Source: Helicobacteraceae bacterium
GTDB lineage: Bacteria; Campylobacterota; Campylobacteria; Campylobacterales; Sulfurimonadaceae
DNA length: 64,000 nt
Assembly: GCA_013138865.1 (NCBI GenBank)
Contig: WTBY01000017.1
Coordinates: 1-64,000, forward strand
Reading direction: 5' to 3'
The position numbers were made by a program, and so were the translations under genes. The notes beneath the pieces are model-generated. The model was not told the DNA's origin. It was given only the letters and a program-made list of their open reading frames with translations, and searched no databases. This document shows positions 55,380-64,000 of this stretch, piece after piece. Within the stretch, counting starts at the first letter, position 1. The number at the start of each line of letters is the position of its first letter.

Positions 55380-55413
55380 TGACGACTTTGTGGCGACTTG
55401 GGTTTGTTATGAT
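55380..55413 (+). promoter_or_regulatory. Promoter with tandem 11-bp activator repeats (S74 fibre-like operon)
   Basis: TGACGACTTTG (55380-55390) and TGGCGACTTGG (55391-55401) are followed after 6 bp by TATGAT (55408-55413). With 55200-55233 it forms a perfect 34-bp inverted repeat separated by 146 bp, so the two operons face away from a shared control region. Confidence 0.8.
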
Positions 55414-55446
55414 TGTTGTAAATAGATATACAATTGAAGGAAAATT

Positions 55447-57186
55447 ATGAAAAAAATATTAATAAATACAAAAAATATCGCTTTATCACTTCTTTTAACT
55501 ACTACTTTAGCTTTTGGTGACTCTAACTATATTTCGTACCAAGGGGTTGCCCTCAACAGCGGTGCGGCGGTTGCTTCGTCTAAGATCTCTTTACTCTTCA
55601 CTATTTTACAAAATGATGGTGCTACTATAGTCTATCAAGAGAAGATCACTGATGTCGCAACAACAGACAAAGGTTTCTTTTCTCATCAAATTGGGAATGG
55701 GATAAAAACCGCGGGAACTGTTTATAGCTCTATAAGTTGGGTTGATGGTTATAAACTTAAAGTTGAAGTTGATTATGCAAATGGAACTAGTTACACAGAC
55801 TTAGGTACTCAGGAGTTTACTTCTAGTGTTTACACACTTAAGGCAAAAACTTCTGATAGTGCGACAACAGCAGTTACTACTTCAGGAAATGCAGCGACAG
55901 CAACTGCTTTAGCTTCAAACCCTAGTGATTGTACTTCTGGAAAATTTGCTACAGGTATTGCTGCTGATGGCGATCTGACATGTTCAACACCTAGTTATAT
56001 AGCAGATACAAATACAGACACAAACACTCAAAACACAATAAATAACACACTAACAAGTACAAGTACAACCCAGTCACTCAGCGCCGCTCAAGGTAAAGTA
56101 CTTAATGACTCTCTAGGCACTGCAACAAATGCAAATACAGCGAGTACAATTGTAAAAAGAGACGCAAGTGGGAACTTTAGTGCCGGGACTATTACTGCTA
56201 ATTTAACTGGAACTGCTAGTACAGCTACTTCAGCAATAACTGTAAAAATTCAGGCTAATAATGCAGCAAATGAAGATATGTACATACCTTTTGTAACTAA
56301 TACTGGTAATGCGCAATTATACGTAGATTCAGATGGTGTTCTAACTTTTAATCCAGCGAATAATAAATTATCGACATCAAGTTTAGCTGTACACACTTTT
56401 AATGTTAGTGCTAATTCTAATTTAGTAGGTACTCTTACAGTAGGAAGTACTCTTAATGTAGGAAGTACTACTACAATGCGAGACACTCTATACATAACTG
56501 GGGCTGATATAATTGATTATACTACTGGCACTCATAGTAGTACTCATGCAACAGTAGTAGCTTATGATAAGGAGACTGATGTTGGATTAATTGCAAGCTC
56601 ACACGAAATTGTAGCGTATACAGGTGCGGAAGGAATAGATGCAGTAACAACATCACTACTAGCAGATCATGCAGTTGCTGGAGCTGTATTTTTAGCCTAC
56701 TCAGATAAACGAATTAAAGAAAACATAAGACCAGTACAAAACTCTTTAGAGATTATAAACAAACTTAACCCTGTCTCTTATACTAAAATCGATAAGTTGG
56801 CTTATGGAAATAGAAAAGAGTATGGTTTTATAGCTCAAGAGGTAAAAGAGGTGATCCCCTCTGCTGTAAGTCTTGGAACAAATTTTATTCCTGTACTTAA
56901 AAAACTTAGTGATATAAGTCTTGAAAAGGGTGTGAAGTATAAAATTCAAATCTCAAAAGATGGTGAAAATACAAAAGAGGAGTACACAGAAGGTACTCCT
57001 TTACCTGAGGGAGATATATATGTTATCTCTAAAGAGGTAGATGACTTTCACTCTATAGAGTACGATGTTCTTTACACTCATGCTATAGCAGCGATACAAG
57101 AACAACAACAAGAGATAAGCTCTTTAAAAGATCAACTCGCACAAATTATAAATGCGCTTAAAGCTAACGGAATAGAGCTAAAGTAA
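55447..57186 (+). CDS. Fibre-like protein with a C-terminal S74 intramolecular chaperone
   Basis: The 579-residue exported protein has a signal peptide (TTLAFGDSNYISYQG), a beta-rich N-terminal domain, a repetitive Thr/Ala-rich stalk with the fibre motif STTQSLSAAQGKVLNDSL (about 200-225), beta-helix-like repeats (LTVGSTLNVGSTTTM), and a C-terminal peptidase S74 domain beginning YSDKRIKENIRPVQNSLEI (Ser419), then a coiled coil. S74 domains fold and trimerise phage tail spikes, then cut themselves off. Here the protein has its own signal peptide and no phage genes nearby, suggesting a cell-surface fibre. It is first in a three-gene operon. Confidence 0.88.
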   Translation: MKKILINTKNIALSLLLTTTLAFGDSNYISYQGVALNSGAAVASSKISLLFTILQNDGATIVYQEKITDVATTDKGFFSHQIGNGIKTAGTVYSSISWVDGYKLKVEVDYANGTSYTDLGTQEFTSSVYTLKAKTSDSATTAVTTSGNAATATALASNPSDCTSGKFATGIAADGDLTCSTPSYIADTNTDTNTQNTINNTLTSTSTTQSLSAAQGKVLNDSLGTATNANTASTIVKRDASGNFSAGTITANLTGTASTATSAITVKIQANNAANEDMYIPFVTNTGNAQLYVDSDGVLTFNPANNKLSTSSLAVHTFNVSANSNLVGTLTVGSTLNVGSTTTMRDTLYITGADIIDYTTGTHSSTHATVVAYDKETDVGLIASSHEIVAYTGAEGIDAVTTSLLADHAVAGAVFLAYSDKRIKENIRPVQNSLEIINKLNPVSYTKIDKLAYGNRKEYGFIAQEVKEVIPSAVSLGTNFIPVLKKLSDISLEKGVKYKIQISKDGENTKEEYTEGTPLPEGDIYVISKEVDDFHSIEYDVLYTHAIAAIQEQQQEISSLKDQLAQIINALKANGIELK

Positions 57187-57195
57187 AGCAAGAGC

Positions 57196-60100
57196 ATGAA
57201 ATTTTTAAAATTCATTCTATTTGTCTTGCTTGTGAGTCGCTCACTCTTTGGCGAGGTAACAGTATCATCACAAATAGGTTCACTCTCTGGGATCTCTTCT
57301 AGCAATGGTAGTAAAAGTATTCTTTTTGCTTCTACTCAAAATGGTGGAGTTTATAGTTCTGGAAGTATGCAGGTGTATGCGTCCATATTAGGTTTAGGTT
57401 CAGGAAATATTAGTTTTGATAGTAGTAACACAGCTGAAGTATACGAAAACCAAAATAGCGCCATAACAGTAAAGAGTACAAATAAAGTTGCTAATGATGT
57501 AAACTACACCATTAGTGGTGGTGCAGATAGTGCAAACTTTGAAATAAATGCAACATCGGGCGAACTAACTTTTACAGCTAACCCTGACTATGAAACTAAA
57601 AAAAGCTATGAGGTTGTTGTTAAAGCAACTGATGTAGTTACAAGCGAGATAGCTTCTCAACTGATAGTAGTGAATATAGCAAATGTTAATGATGTTGCAC
57701 CAACATTTGAGAACAGTGGAGCTACAGTAGCTACAGAAAACACGCAGTACACCTATGCTCCAACTACAAATGATGTAGATAGCGACTTAACAAGTGTGAG
57801 TACGGATCTTCCTGATTGGCTTGGTTTAGGTGTAGCATCAGGATCGGGAGAAATAACTGTTTTTGCAGGAACTGGACTAAAAGGAAAAGTAGTTGAAGGT
57901 AGTGCAACTTCTTCACCTTTTCAAGCACCAAGAGGTACAGCAATAGATAGTAACGGAAATATTTATGTAGTAGATAGTAGTAACAAACAAGTTTTAAAAG
58001 TAGATACAAACGGTAATATATCTGTTTTTGCAGGAACTGGTAGTTTTGGAGATAGCGGTGATGAAGGGGCGGCAACAGACGCAACATTTTGGTATCCTAC
58101 TCAAATAGCAGTAGATAAAAATGATAATGTTTATATCGCAGATAATCGTGTTAGAAAAGTAACACCTGATGGAGTTATTCATGCTTTTGCAGGAGATGGA
58201 TCTTCTGGATATAGCGGAGATGGTGGCGCAGCAACGAGTGCAACATTTAAAACTCTTTCTGGCATGGCTATAGATGATGCCAAAAATATGTATATAGCAG
58301 ATTATGGTAACCATGTAATCCGAAAAGTAGCAACAGATGGTACTATATCTACTGTTGTAGGAAATGGAGTTGGAGGGTATAGTGGAGATGGTGGTGCAGC
58401 AACATCAGCACAACTTAGGTACCCTAAATCTGTTGCTTTAGACTCTGAGGGTAATTTATATATCGCTGATTCTTCCAACTATGTTATTCGAAAAGTAGCA
58501 ACAGATGGCACTATATCTACTATAGCAGGTATTGCAAACATTAGTGGAACTTCTGGAGATGGTGGAGCTGCTAGTGAGGCTATAATTGGCTTTGTTAGTG
58601 ATATTGCAGTAGATGCTAGTAACAATATTTTTATATCGATGCCTTATGAGCATGTTGTTCGTAAAATTGATACAAATGGAATCATAACAACGGTCGTGGG
58701 AACTGGTGAGAGAGGATACACCCATGAAGACATTTTAGCTACACAAGCAAAACTTGCTATGCCTTATAATGTTAGTGTTGCTTTAGATGGTTCTTTATAT
58801 ATCACAGATAGTGCCACCTACTATGTTAAAAAAGTATCACCAATAGAGATGGCAATTGTAGGCACTCCAACTGTAAGTGGTGTGTATGATGTTAACCTAA
58901 GTGTAACAGATGGAAAATTTAATGCAACTCAAAACTATCAAATAACAGTTGCTAATGTTAATGATGCCCCTACACTAGAGAGTCACGCTTTTGTGGTGAG
59001 TGAAGGTGCTAAAATAGGAGATAGTGTCGGTTTTGTACAAGCGTACGATGAAGACGGTGTTGCTCCTAGTTTAGCCATATCTGGCGGAGAGGTTATCTCT
59101 TACGCTATTGAGTCTGGAGATACAAACAGCGACCTTAGCATAAATAGCTCAACAGGTGAAATAACGACAGCTAAACTTCTTGAGCATAACACTACACAGA
59201 GTTATAATTTAGTTGTAAGTGCTACAGATGACGACACAGCTACTGCTTCAAACTATGTTTTTATAACAGTTACTGATGTAAACAATACTCCTATAGCTGT
59301 AGCAGATAGTATAACAATAGATGAAGACAATAACGCAACAATCTATCTAACTGCAAACGATACTGATCTTGATAGCAACATAAACAGCTCAAGTGTTGTC
59401 ATAACACAAGAGCCTACTTATGGTAGTGTAGAAGTTAATGCAAGTGGTGTTGCTACGTTTGTACCAAATGAGAATTACTTTGGAAGTGATTATTTTACAT
59501 ATAAAATGTATGACTTTACCTCTTTAGAGTCAAATGAAGCAAATGTAAGCATAACTATAAACGCTGTAAATGACACACCAGTAGCAACATCAAGTGTACT
59601 CCATACACATGAAGATGTTGACATATCTCAACAACTGTTTATGTTTGTAAGTGACTCTGATGGTATAGCAGATATTAGTAGTTACGTCATAGACTCTACA
59701 ACAACAAATGGCTCATTAGTGCTAAGTGATGGTGCAGTTACTTACGATCCTGATGCAAACTTTTATGGGTTTGATACTTTTACATTTCACGCAGTAGATG
59801 GGAATACAACAACCTCAAATAGTGCTACTATAACTATAAATGTAGCTGATGTAAATGACATACCAGTCGCAAATAATGATGACGCAACAACAGATGAAGA
59901 TGTCGTAGTTGTTATAAAAGCTTTAGAGAATGATTCTGATGATGGTGGCTTAGATGCGAGTTCGATAAGTATTTTAAAGCAGCCCTCACATGGTAGTGTA
60001 GAGATTATTGATGGAAACTTTAGCTATACACCTGATCTAAACTGGTATGGAAATGATAAGTTTAGCTATACAGTTCAAGACGATGGCTTAAATACTGGTG

Positions 60101-63100
60101 GAGCTGGTAGTGATGGCGCACTTGTCTCTAATGAGGGAGTAGTATCTGTAACAGTTACTAGCGTAAATGATGCACCAACGGCAGTTACTGACACGCTTAG
60201 TGTTCCAGAAGATAGTTTTGGAGTTTTTACACTTCATACAAATGATACAGATATTGATGATGACTTAAACGCTAGTGCTATAACGCTTGTAACACAGCCT
60301 AGTAATGGTGTTATAAATTTACTCGATAATGGCTTGTTTATCTATGTTGCGCAAAAAGATTATTTTGGAGTAGATAGCTTTACTTATAAGATCAGTGATG
60401 CAGATGTCAATAGTAGTGTTGTCACTTCAAATATAGTAGTAACTAGCGTTAATGATGTGCCAGTATTTTTAACAACTGAAACTTTAAGTGTTAGTGAAAA
60501 TAACAGTACTGCATTTATTATTTTGAGTGGAAAAGACATTGAAAATGATACGCTTAGTTATGAACTTAATACAACAACATATGATGGCTCATATTTTAGT
60601 TTAAACAGAGCGAGCGGTGAGCTAAGCTTTAGTAGTGAAATGGATTATGAAGATCCACAAGATAGTGACACAGACAATACCTACAATGTTTCACTAAATA
60701 TAATAGACTCTAATGGTGGCATGAGCTCAAAACTATTTAATGTTAGTGTAACTGATATTAATAACGTTAGTGATGATGAAGATGGCAACGGTATTTCTGA
60801 TAATGATGAGAATAGCCCTACTTTAGATAACGATGGAGATGGTGTACTAAATCATCAAGATAGTGACAATGATGGTGATGGTATTTTAGATAGTACAGAG
60901 GGTGCAACTGATTATGATGAAGATGGCATACCTGATTATAAAGATAGTGATAGTGATAATGATGGTATAGCCGATATTGACGAAGGTTCTGCTGATAGTG
61001 ATGGCGATGGGTTCGCTGATTATAAAGACTTTATACTAAAAACTGATTTATCAGACTATTATGTAACTATAAATGATACAAATTTAGTATTTGACATAAA
61101 TATTACAACAAATGGTGCGAATTTAGGCTCGGTTGTGGTAACTCCACAGAGTACTTCTACTCTTATTCATAGTTCATCTGTACTCTCTACTAATACAGTT
61201 ACAGGAGTATCTTACATAGCAACAGTACAACTTAGCTTTGTGCCTAAAGCAAATGTTGTAGGTCTTGAAGATATAACTATATCAACATTTGATGGGGTTG
61301 ATACACTTAAAGAAACATTTCAAATACGTGTAGGTGGAGTAATTCAGCAGTATTTCGCAGACTCTAATGGACCAACTTCTAACACACCAACAGCAGGTGC
61401 TGAAACTACAACAAACATATACTATGACGAGTTTGGTACAGCGTATGAGTCAAACATAACAACGCCAAATGGAGCAACAACAAATTCAAATGGTGATGGA
61501 AACTTAAGTATAGTTTTTACACCTAACCCAGACGTAACTTCGGGAGGTAGTGTTGGTGCTGATATTAATATTACGTCATTAGAACCATATGAGTCAAATG
61601 TAAGTTATGAAGTTAATGGTGTAGTAAAAGCAAAAGTAAGTGTTGAAAACCCTAATTCTAATTATGATTTTGATGAGAATGGTACTTTAAGTATAGATAC
61701 AAAAAGTATAAATGAAGATAACGAGGAAGTTACAACAACGCTTAGTATTAAAGCACCTGATTCAAATATTACGAGTACGTTGAGTGTTAATGGTAAAACT
61801 ACTACGACTGACTTTAATATGCCAGATACTAACACAACAATAGATATTTATGGAAATGTTGTGATCACAGGTGTTGCAACTTCTGGAGCATGTTCAGGTG
61901 TAAAATACACTACTTCAAGTAGAAATGATGGAAGTCAAATATTTACACTTACTAGGCTATCAGATAACAACACCACAAGAGTATTTATAGCTACTGCTGG
62001 ATCATATACAAATGTTGATGCAAATGGAACTATCTTTAATAAAGTACATTTTACTCAAGAGAGCATAGAGTATAAAATTGAAACAACTATACTTTGTGAT
62101 GGTAGTATTGACGCTAAAGAGTATATAAAAACATCATCTGATCCTGATGTTTGGGCTTTAACAGGAACACAAAGTGTCGCAGTTGCTGGAACTTATGGAG
62201 CTTTAAATATTAATGGAAGAATGATCGTTTCGTCTACACCAACAAATGATGCTACAAGTTATAGTATAGATATAGTTGACGATGAGGGCAATGTAGTTAG
62301 AACTTCTGCGGGATCTTTTACCACCTTTGTACCAACAATAAAGAGTAATGATTATGGTGCTATGAGTGCATCTTCACAAGACAGTAGTGGCAACACACTT
62401 TTTGCACAGACTGAACCAAATGGACAGACTAAACATACCATTACAGTCGGTAGTGTTATAACACAAGCAACTTCAAGACTTGAGGGTGCAACTACTCAAC
62501 TTAGAGATAGCGGCATAACCACAAAACTTAACTCAATTGCGATTAATGCAGATGGAAGTGGCGAAACTATTGATATGAATGTTAGCGCACTTAGTAATGG
62601 AAAAGCTGTACACTATTTAAAATATGGAACAAATGTAGTTCAGGCAACCTCAAATATAGTAGGTGCAAAGAGTATCATTTCAAGAGATGACTCAGCAAAA
62701 CCTTATATGATGACATGGGTTTCACTACTTAATGATCTAAATCAAAAGGTAAATATTGAGGTAACTGCAAAAAGTGATGCAACGGCTATTCATAAAATGT
62801 CTTTTACAGATGAGACAGCAACACAAAGAGTTATTCAAGCAAATTTTAGCTCAACTACAGTATCGACAATTATAAATACAGATGGCTCTATAGAGACTAA
62901 TAGTAGCTTGTTAATTGGTGATGTTAATGTTACATATAAATCAGTTGCTACACTAGATGGTACTACTAGAAATTTTATCTATTATGAAGATCCATCAACA
63001 CTTGAAAATGTTACGACACGAATAGTTTCACAACTTAGAGGGGGCTCTACAACATTGGATAGTGTGGGAAATATGGAGACAAACATTACACTTGAATCAG

Positions 63101-63300
63101 ACTCAAATATAAAAGTGATAATTAATACTCTACCTAATGCAAAAAGCACTATAAAGTTTAATAACAACGGTGTAATACATAAAGTTCTATCTGATAATGT
63201 CTATTATGCAGCAGATACTAACCTAACACTTCAAGACAATGGTGATGGTCGAATAAAAGTTCAAGCCATAATACCACTAACTGAAAATATAAAGTTCTAG
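57196..63300 (+). CDS. 2034-residue multidomain surface protein (cadherin/NHL/Ig/TSP3)
   Basis: After a signal peptide (residues 1-20) comes a cadherin-like repeat (about 75-165), then an Ig-like (He_PIG) domain whose strands are split by a six-bladed-type NHL propeller (about 215-550; repeats such as NVYIADNRVRKVTPDG). Further cadherin/VCBS-like repeats follow to about 1185, with DED/DxD calcium motifs and NVNDAPT linkers. A thrombospondin type-3 calcium tract (DNDGDGVLNHQDSDNDGDG) spans about 1190-1280, and the last 700 residues are beta-rich and unrecognised. No LPxTG, type I secretion signal or autotransporter barrel is evident. An adhesin or matrix role is inferred. It lies 9 bp after the fibre-like gene. 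Confidence 0.88.
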   Translation: MKFLKFILFVLLVSRSLFGEVTVSSQIGSLSGISSSNGSKSILFASTQNGGVYSSGSMQVYASILGLGSGNISFDSSNTAEVYENQNSAITVKSTNKVANDVNYTISGGADSANFEINATSGELTFTANPDYETKKSYEVVVKATDVVTSEIASQLIVVNIANVNDVAPTFENSGATVATENTQYTYAPTTNDVDSDLTSVSTDLPDWLGLGVASGSGEITVFAGTGLKGKVVEGSATSSPFQAPRGTAIDSNGNIYVVDSSNKQVLKVDTNGNISVFAGTGSFGDSGDEGAATDATFWYPTQIAVDKNDNVYIADNRVRKVTPDGVIHAFAGDGSSGYSGDGGAATSATFKTLSGMAIDDAKNMYIADYGNHVIRKVATDGTISTVVGNGVGGYSGDGGAATSAQLRYPKSVALDSEGNLYIADSSNYVIRKVATDGTISTIAGIANISGTSGDGGAASEAIIGFVSDIAVDASNNIFISMPYEHVVRKIDTNGIITTVVGTGERGYTHEDILATQAKLAMPYNVSVALDGSLYITDSATYYVKKVSPIEMAIVGTPTVSGVYDVNLSVTDGKFNATQNYQITVANVNDAPTLESHAFVVSEGAKIGDSVGFVQAYDEDGVAPSLAISGGEVISYAIESGDTNSDLSINSSTGEITTAKLLEHNTTQSYNLVVSATDDDTATASNYVFITVTDVNNTPIAVADSITIDEDNNATIYLTANDTDLDSNINSSSVVITQEPTYGSVEVNASGVATFVPNENYFGSDYFTYKMYDFTSLESNEANVSITINAVNDTPVATSSVLHTHEDVDISQQLFMFVSDSDGIADISSYVIDSTTTNGSLVLSDGAVTYDPDANFYGFDTFTFHAVDGNTTTSNSATITINVADVNDIPVANNDDATTDEDVVVVIKALENDSDDGGLDASSISILKQPSHGSVEIIDGNFSYTPDLNWYGNDKFSYTVQDDGLNTGGAGSDGALVSNEGVVSVTVTSVNDAPTAVTDTLSVPEDSFGVFTLHTNDTDIDDDLNASAITLVTQPSNGVINLLDNGLFIYVAQKDYFGVDSFTYKISDADVNSSVVTSNIVVTSVNDVPVFLTTETLSVSENNSTAFIILSGKDIENDTLSYELNTTTYDGSYFSLNRASGELSFSSEMDYEDPQDSDTDNTYNVSLNIIDSNGGMSSKLFNVSVTDINNVSDDEDGNGISDNDENSPTLDNDGDGVLNHQDSDNDGDGILDSTEGATDYDEDGIPDYKDSDSDNDGIADIDEGSADSDGDGFADYKDFILKTDLSDYYVTINDTNLVFDINITTNGANLGSVVVTPQSTSTLIHSSSVLSTNTVTGVSYIATVQLSFVPKANVVGLEDITISTFDGVDTLKETFQIRVGGVIQQYFADSNGPTSNTPTAGAETTTNIYYDEFGTAYESNITTPNGATTNSNGDGNLSIVFTPNPDVTSGGSVGADINITSLEPYESNVSYEVNGVVKAKVSVENPNSNYDFDENGTLSIDTKSINEDNEEVTTTLSIKAPDSNITSTLSVNGKTTTTDFNMPDTNTTIDIYGNVVITGVATSGACSGVKYTTSSRNDGSQIFTLTRLSDNNTTRVFIATAGSYTNVDANGTIFNKVHFTQESIEYKIETTILCDGSIDAKEYIKTSSDPDVWALTGTQSVAVAGTYGALNINGRMIVSSTPTNDATSYSIDIVDDEGNVVRTSAGSFTTFVPTIKSNDYGAMSASSQDSSGNTLFAQTEPNGQTKHTITVGSVITQATSRLEGATTQLRDSGITTKLNSIAINADGSGETIDMNVSALSNGKAVHYLKYGTNVVQATSNIVGAKSIISRDDSAKPYMMTWVSLLNDLNQKVNIEVTAKSDATAIHKMSFTDETATQRVIQANFSSTTVSTIINTDGSIETNSSLLIGDVNVTYKSVATLDGTTRNFIYYEDPSTLENVTTRIVSQLRGGSTTLDSVGNMETNITLESDSNIKVIINTLPNAKSTIKFNNNGVIHKVLSDNVYYAADTNLTLQDNGDGRIKVQAIIPLTENIKF

Positions 63301-63308
63301 GAGATAAA

Positions 63309-63620
63309 ATGAAAAAGATATTTATAATAATAATTGCTTCTTTAACGATCTTACTTTCTGGATGTGGCACAAGTGGTACTTTTTCTGATGATGGTAGTGT
63401 TAGAGTTGATAACAGTGGAAATATTGTTGGTAGTAGTAGCGGTGGTGGTGGAGTTCCAAAAGTTAAAGTAACCATATCACTATGCGAAACATACACAACA
63501 GTTCAAACCTCAGACGCTGTTGTAAAAAATAGTGACTCAACAGTATTGAAAATAAACTCCTATTCTGATGGTATAAAAGAGATCTGTATAGTAAGTGGAA
63601 GTGCCTATATTTTAAGGTAA
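63309..63620 (+). CDS. Small lipoprotein
   Basis: This 103-residue protein has a lipobox (TILLSGC) and a Ser/Gly linker (GSSSGGGG), then a short beta-rich domain with two cysteines (SLCETYTT, KEICIVSG). It is the last gene of the surface operon, 8 bp after the giant protein, and might anchor it to the outer membrane. The gene ends within the arm of a terminator hairpin. Confidence 0.75.
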   Translation: MKKIFIIIIASLTILLSGCGTSGTFSDDGSVRVDNSGNIVGSSSGGGGVPKVKVTISLCETYTTVQTSDAVVKNSDSTVLKINSYSDGIKEICIVSGSAYILR

Positions 63621-63666
63621 AGTAAACTCACTCTTTAGCTGAAAGCTATGAGTAGAGTTTACTTTA
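63618..63666 (+). terminator. Long hairpin terminator of the surface operon
   Basis: TAAAGTAAACTC (63618-63629) pairs perfectly with GAGTTTACTTTA (63655-63666), with a further inner TAGCT/AGCTA pairing around a GAA loop. The left arm includes the lipoprotein stop codon. A T-rich sequence follows on the plus strand and the A-rich mirror allows bidirectional action against the convergent gene. Confidence 0.7.
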
Positions 63667-63852
63667 CTTTACTTTAATAGTACTCCTTAATAAGCTTTTT
63701 AGTATAATTATGAATCATATTCCTATTTTATTAGGTATATATTTTAAATTATCTACTTATATGTTCAGATAATATATTCTTACCTTCTAGCTCTTTAATT
63801 ATATTATCTGCTAATTTTTTAAATTTCAAGCTTCTACTATGAGGGATTGTAG

Positions 63853-64000
63853 TTATTTAATGGTAACTTTTTCCCACTCTTTGTAGTTGTGCCAAATACC
63901 ATTAATAGTAGGCTCTATCCGCTTAATTTTTTGATCGACTACTGTTATATCGTGTGGAATAAATAGAAAAAGATATGGTACTTCATCTACGATCTCTTTA
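63853..64000 (-). CDS. C-terminal part of a peptide-type ABC solute-binding protein
   Basis: The minus-strand frame entering from the right edge ends ...KEIVDEVPYLFLFIPHDITVV...KRIEPTINGIWHNYKEWEKV and stop at 63853. This is the characteristic end of family-5 extracellular solute-binding proteins (DppA/OppA type), which carry peptides or nickel. Only 48 codons are visible, so the ligand cannot be told. Confidence 0.7.
   Translation of the reverse strand, partial: KEIVDEVPYLFLFIPHDITVVDQKIKRIEPTINGIWHNYKEWEKVTIK

Noticed and set aside
55200-55413. Perfect 34-bp inverted repeats 146 bp apart, like transposon ends
   Set aside because: Each arm is a complete promoter element in front of a divergent operon, a third relative occurs singly before the regulator gene, and there is no transposase or target duplication.
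57764-58725. Several reverse-strand open frames of 90-107 codons inside the giant gene
   Set aside because: Low-complexity Leu/Tyr/Cys/Ser-rich shadows caused by the repetitive codons of the real gene.
63749-63852. Minus-strand open frame reading PHSRSLKFKKLADNIIKELEGK
   Set aside because: No start codon with a ribosome site and too short; possibly chance or an old fragment downstream of the solute-binding gene.

Overview
The window looks like a chromosomal segment of a free-living Campylobacterota (epsilonproteobacterial) bacterium of the Sulfurimonas/Sulfurovum/Arcobacter type; this is inferred from gene content and AT-rich base composition, not from a marker gene. Supporting genes are the futalosine-pathway gene mqnA, a four-subunit pyruvate:ferredoxin oxidoreductase in the order gamma-delta-alpha-beta, a TsdA-like cytochrome, RqcH, ThiG, and many sensory proteins (one chemoreceptor, two two-component systems, three GGDEF proteins). 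I saw no rRNA or tRNA gene and no CRISPR array.

Layout. 0-1.2 kb: two small unknown genes on the minus strand, one apparently frameshifted. 1.6-9.1 kb: a copper/silver-type regulator pair divergent from a YtkA-like/TolC/CusB/CusA efflux operon. 9.0-11.3 kb: an accessory insert carrying three overlapping unknown genes, bounded by a 183-bp direct repeat made of the cusA and mqnA 3' ends. 11.2-15.6 kb: mqnA, thiG, nnr and a chemoreceptor. 15.7-25.3 kb: rqcH, cdsA, dxr and rnhB, with a visible tandem duplication between dxr and rnhB in which each copy has lost different genes. 25.3-33.9 kb: a Cys-rich peptide, tsaD, a hydrolase, a dihaem cytochrome, a hybrid diguanylate cyclase, the por operon and a HAD phosphatase. 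33.9-45.1 kb: a four-gene minus-strand operon of lipobox proteins (GH18 chitinase, a large unknown hydrolase-like protein, a type-B carboxylesterase, and a 1526-residue Tat-type protein). 45.3-48.1 kb: a molybdate transporter operon with a moeA stub. 48.1-50.7 kb: a 7TM-type sensor kinase and its OmpR-family regulator. 50.7-55.2 kb: an AAA/PD-(D/E)XK protein, an outer-membrane barrel and a DUF285-repeat lipoprotein. 55.4-63.6 kb: an S74-chaperone fibre-like protein, a 2034-residue multidomain surface protein and a small lipoprotein. The window ends in the 3' part of a peptide-type solute-binding protein gene.

The most striking regulatory signal is a pair of 11-bp direct repeats (TGACGACTTTG followed by TGRYGACTTKG) lying exactly 6 bp upstream of a TANNAT -10 box in three promoters: in front of the response-regulator gene at 50.7 kb and in both divergent promoters at 55.2/55.4 kb. 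This is the geometry of a PhoB/OmpR-family activator site, and it predicts that the 7TM kinase/regulator pair controls itself plus the two neighbouring cell-surface operons. The most striking genome-evolution signal is that two separate loci (cusA-mqnA and dxr-rnhB) share one architecture: partial duplications of flanking genes enclosing accessory cargo, with microhomology joints still readable.
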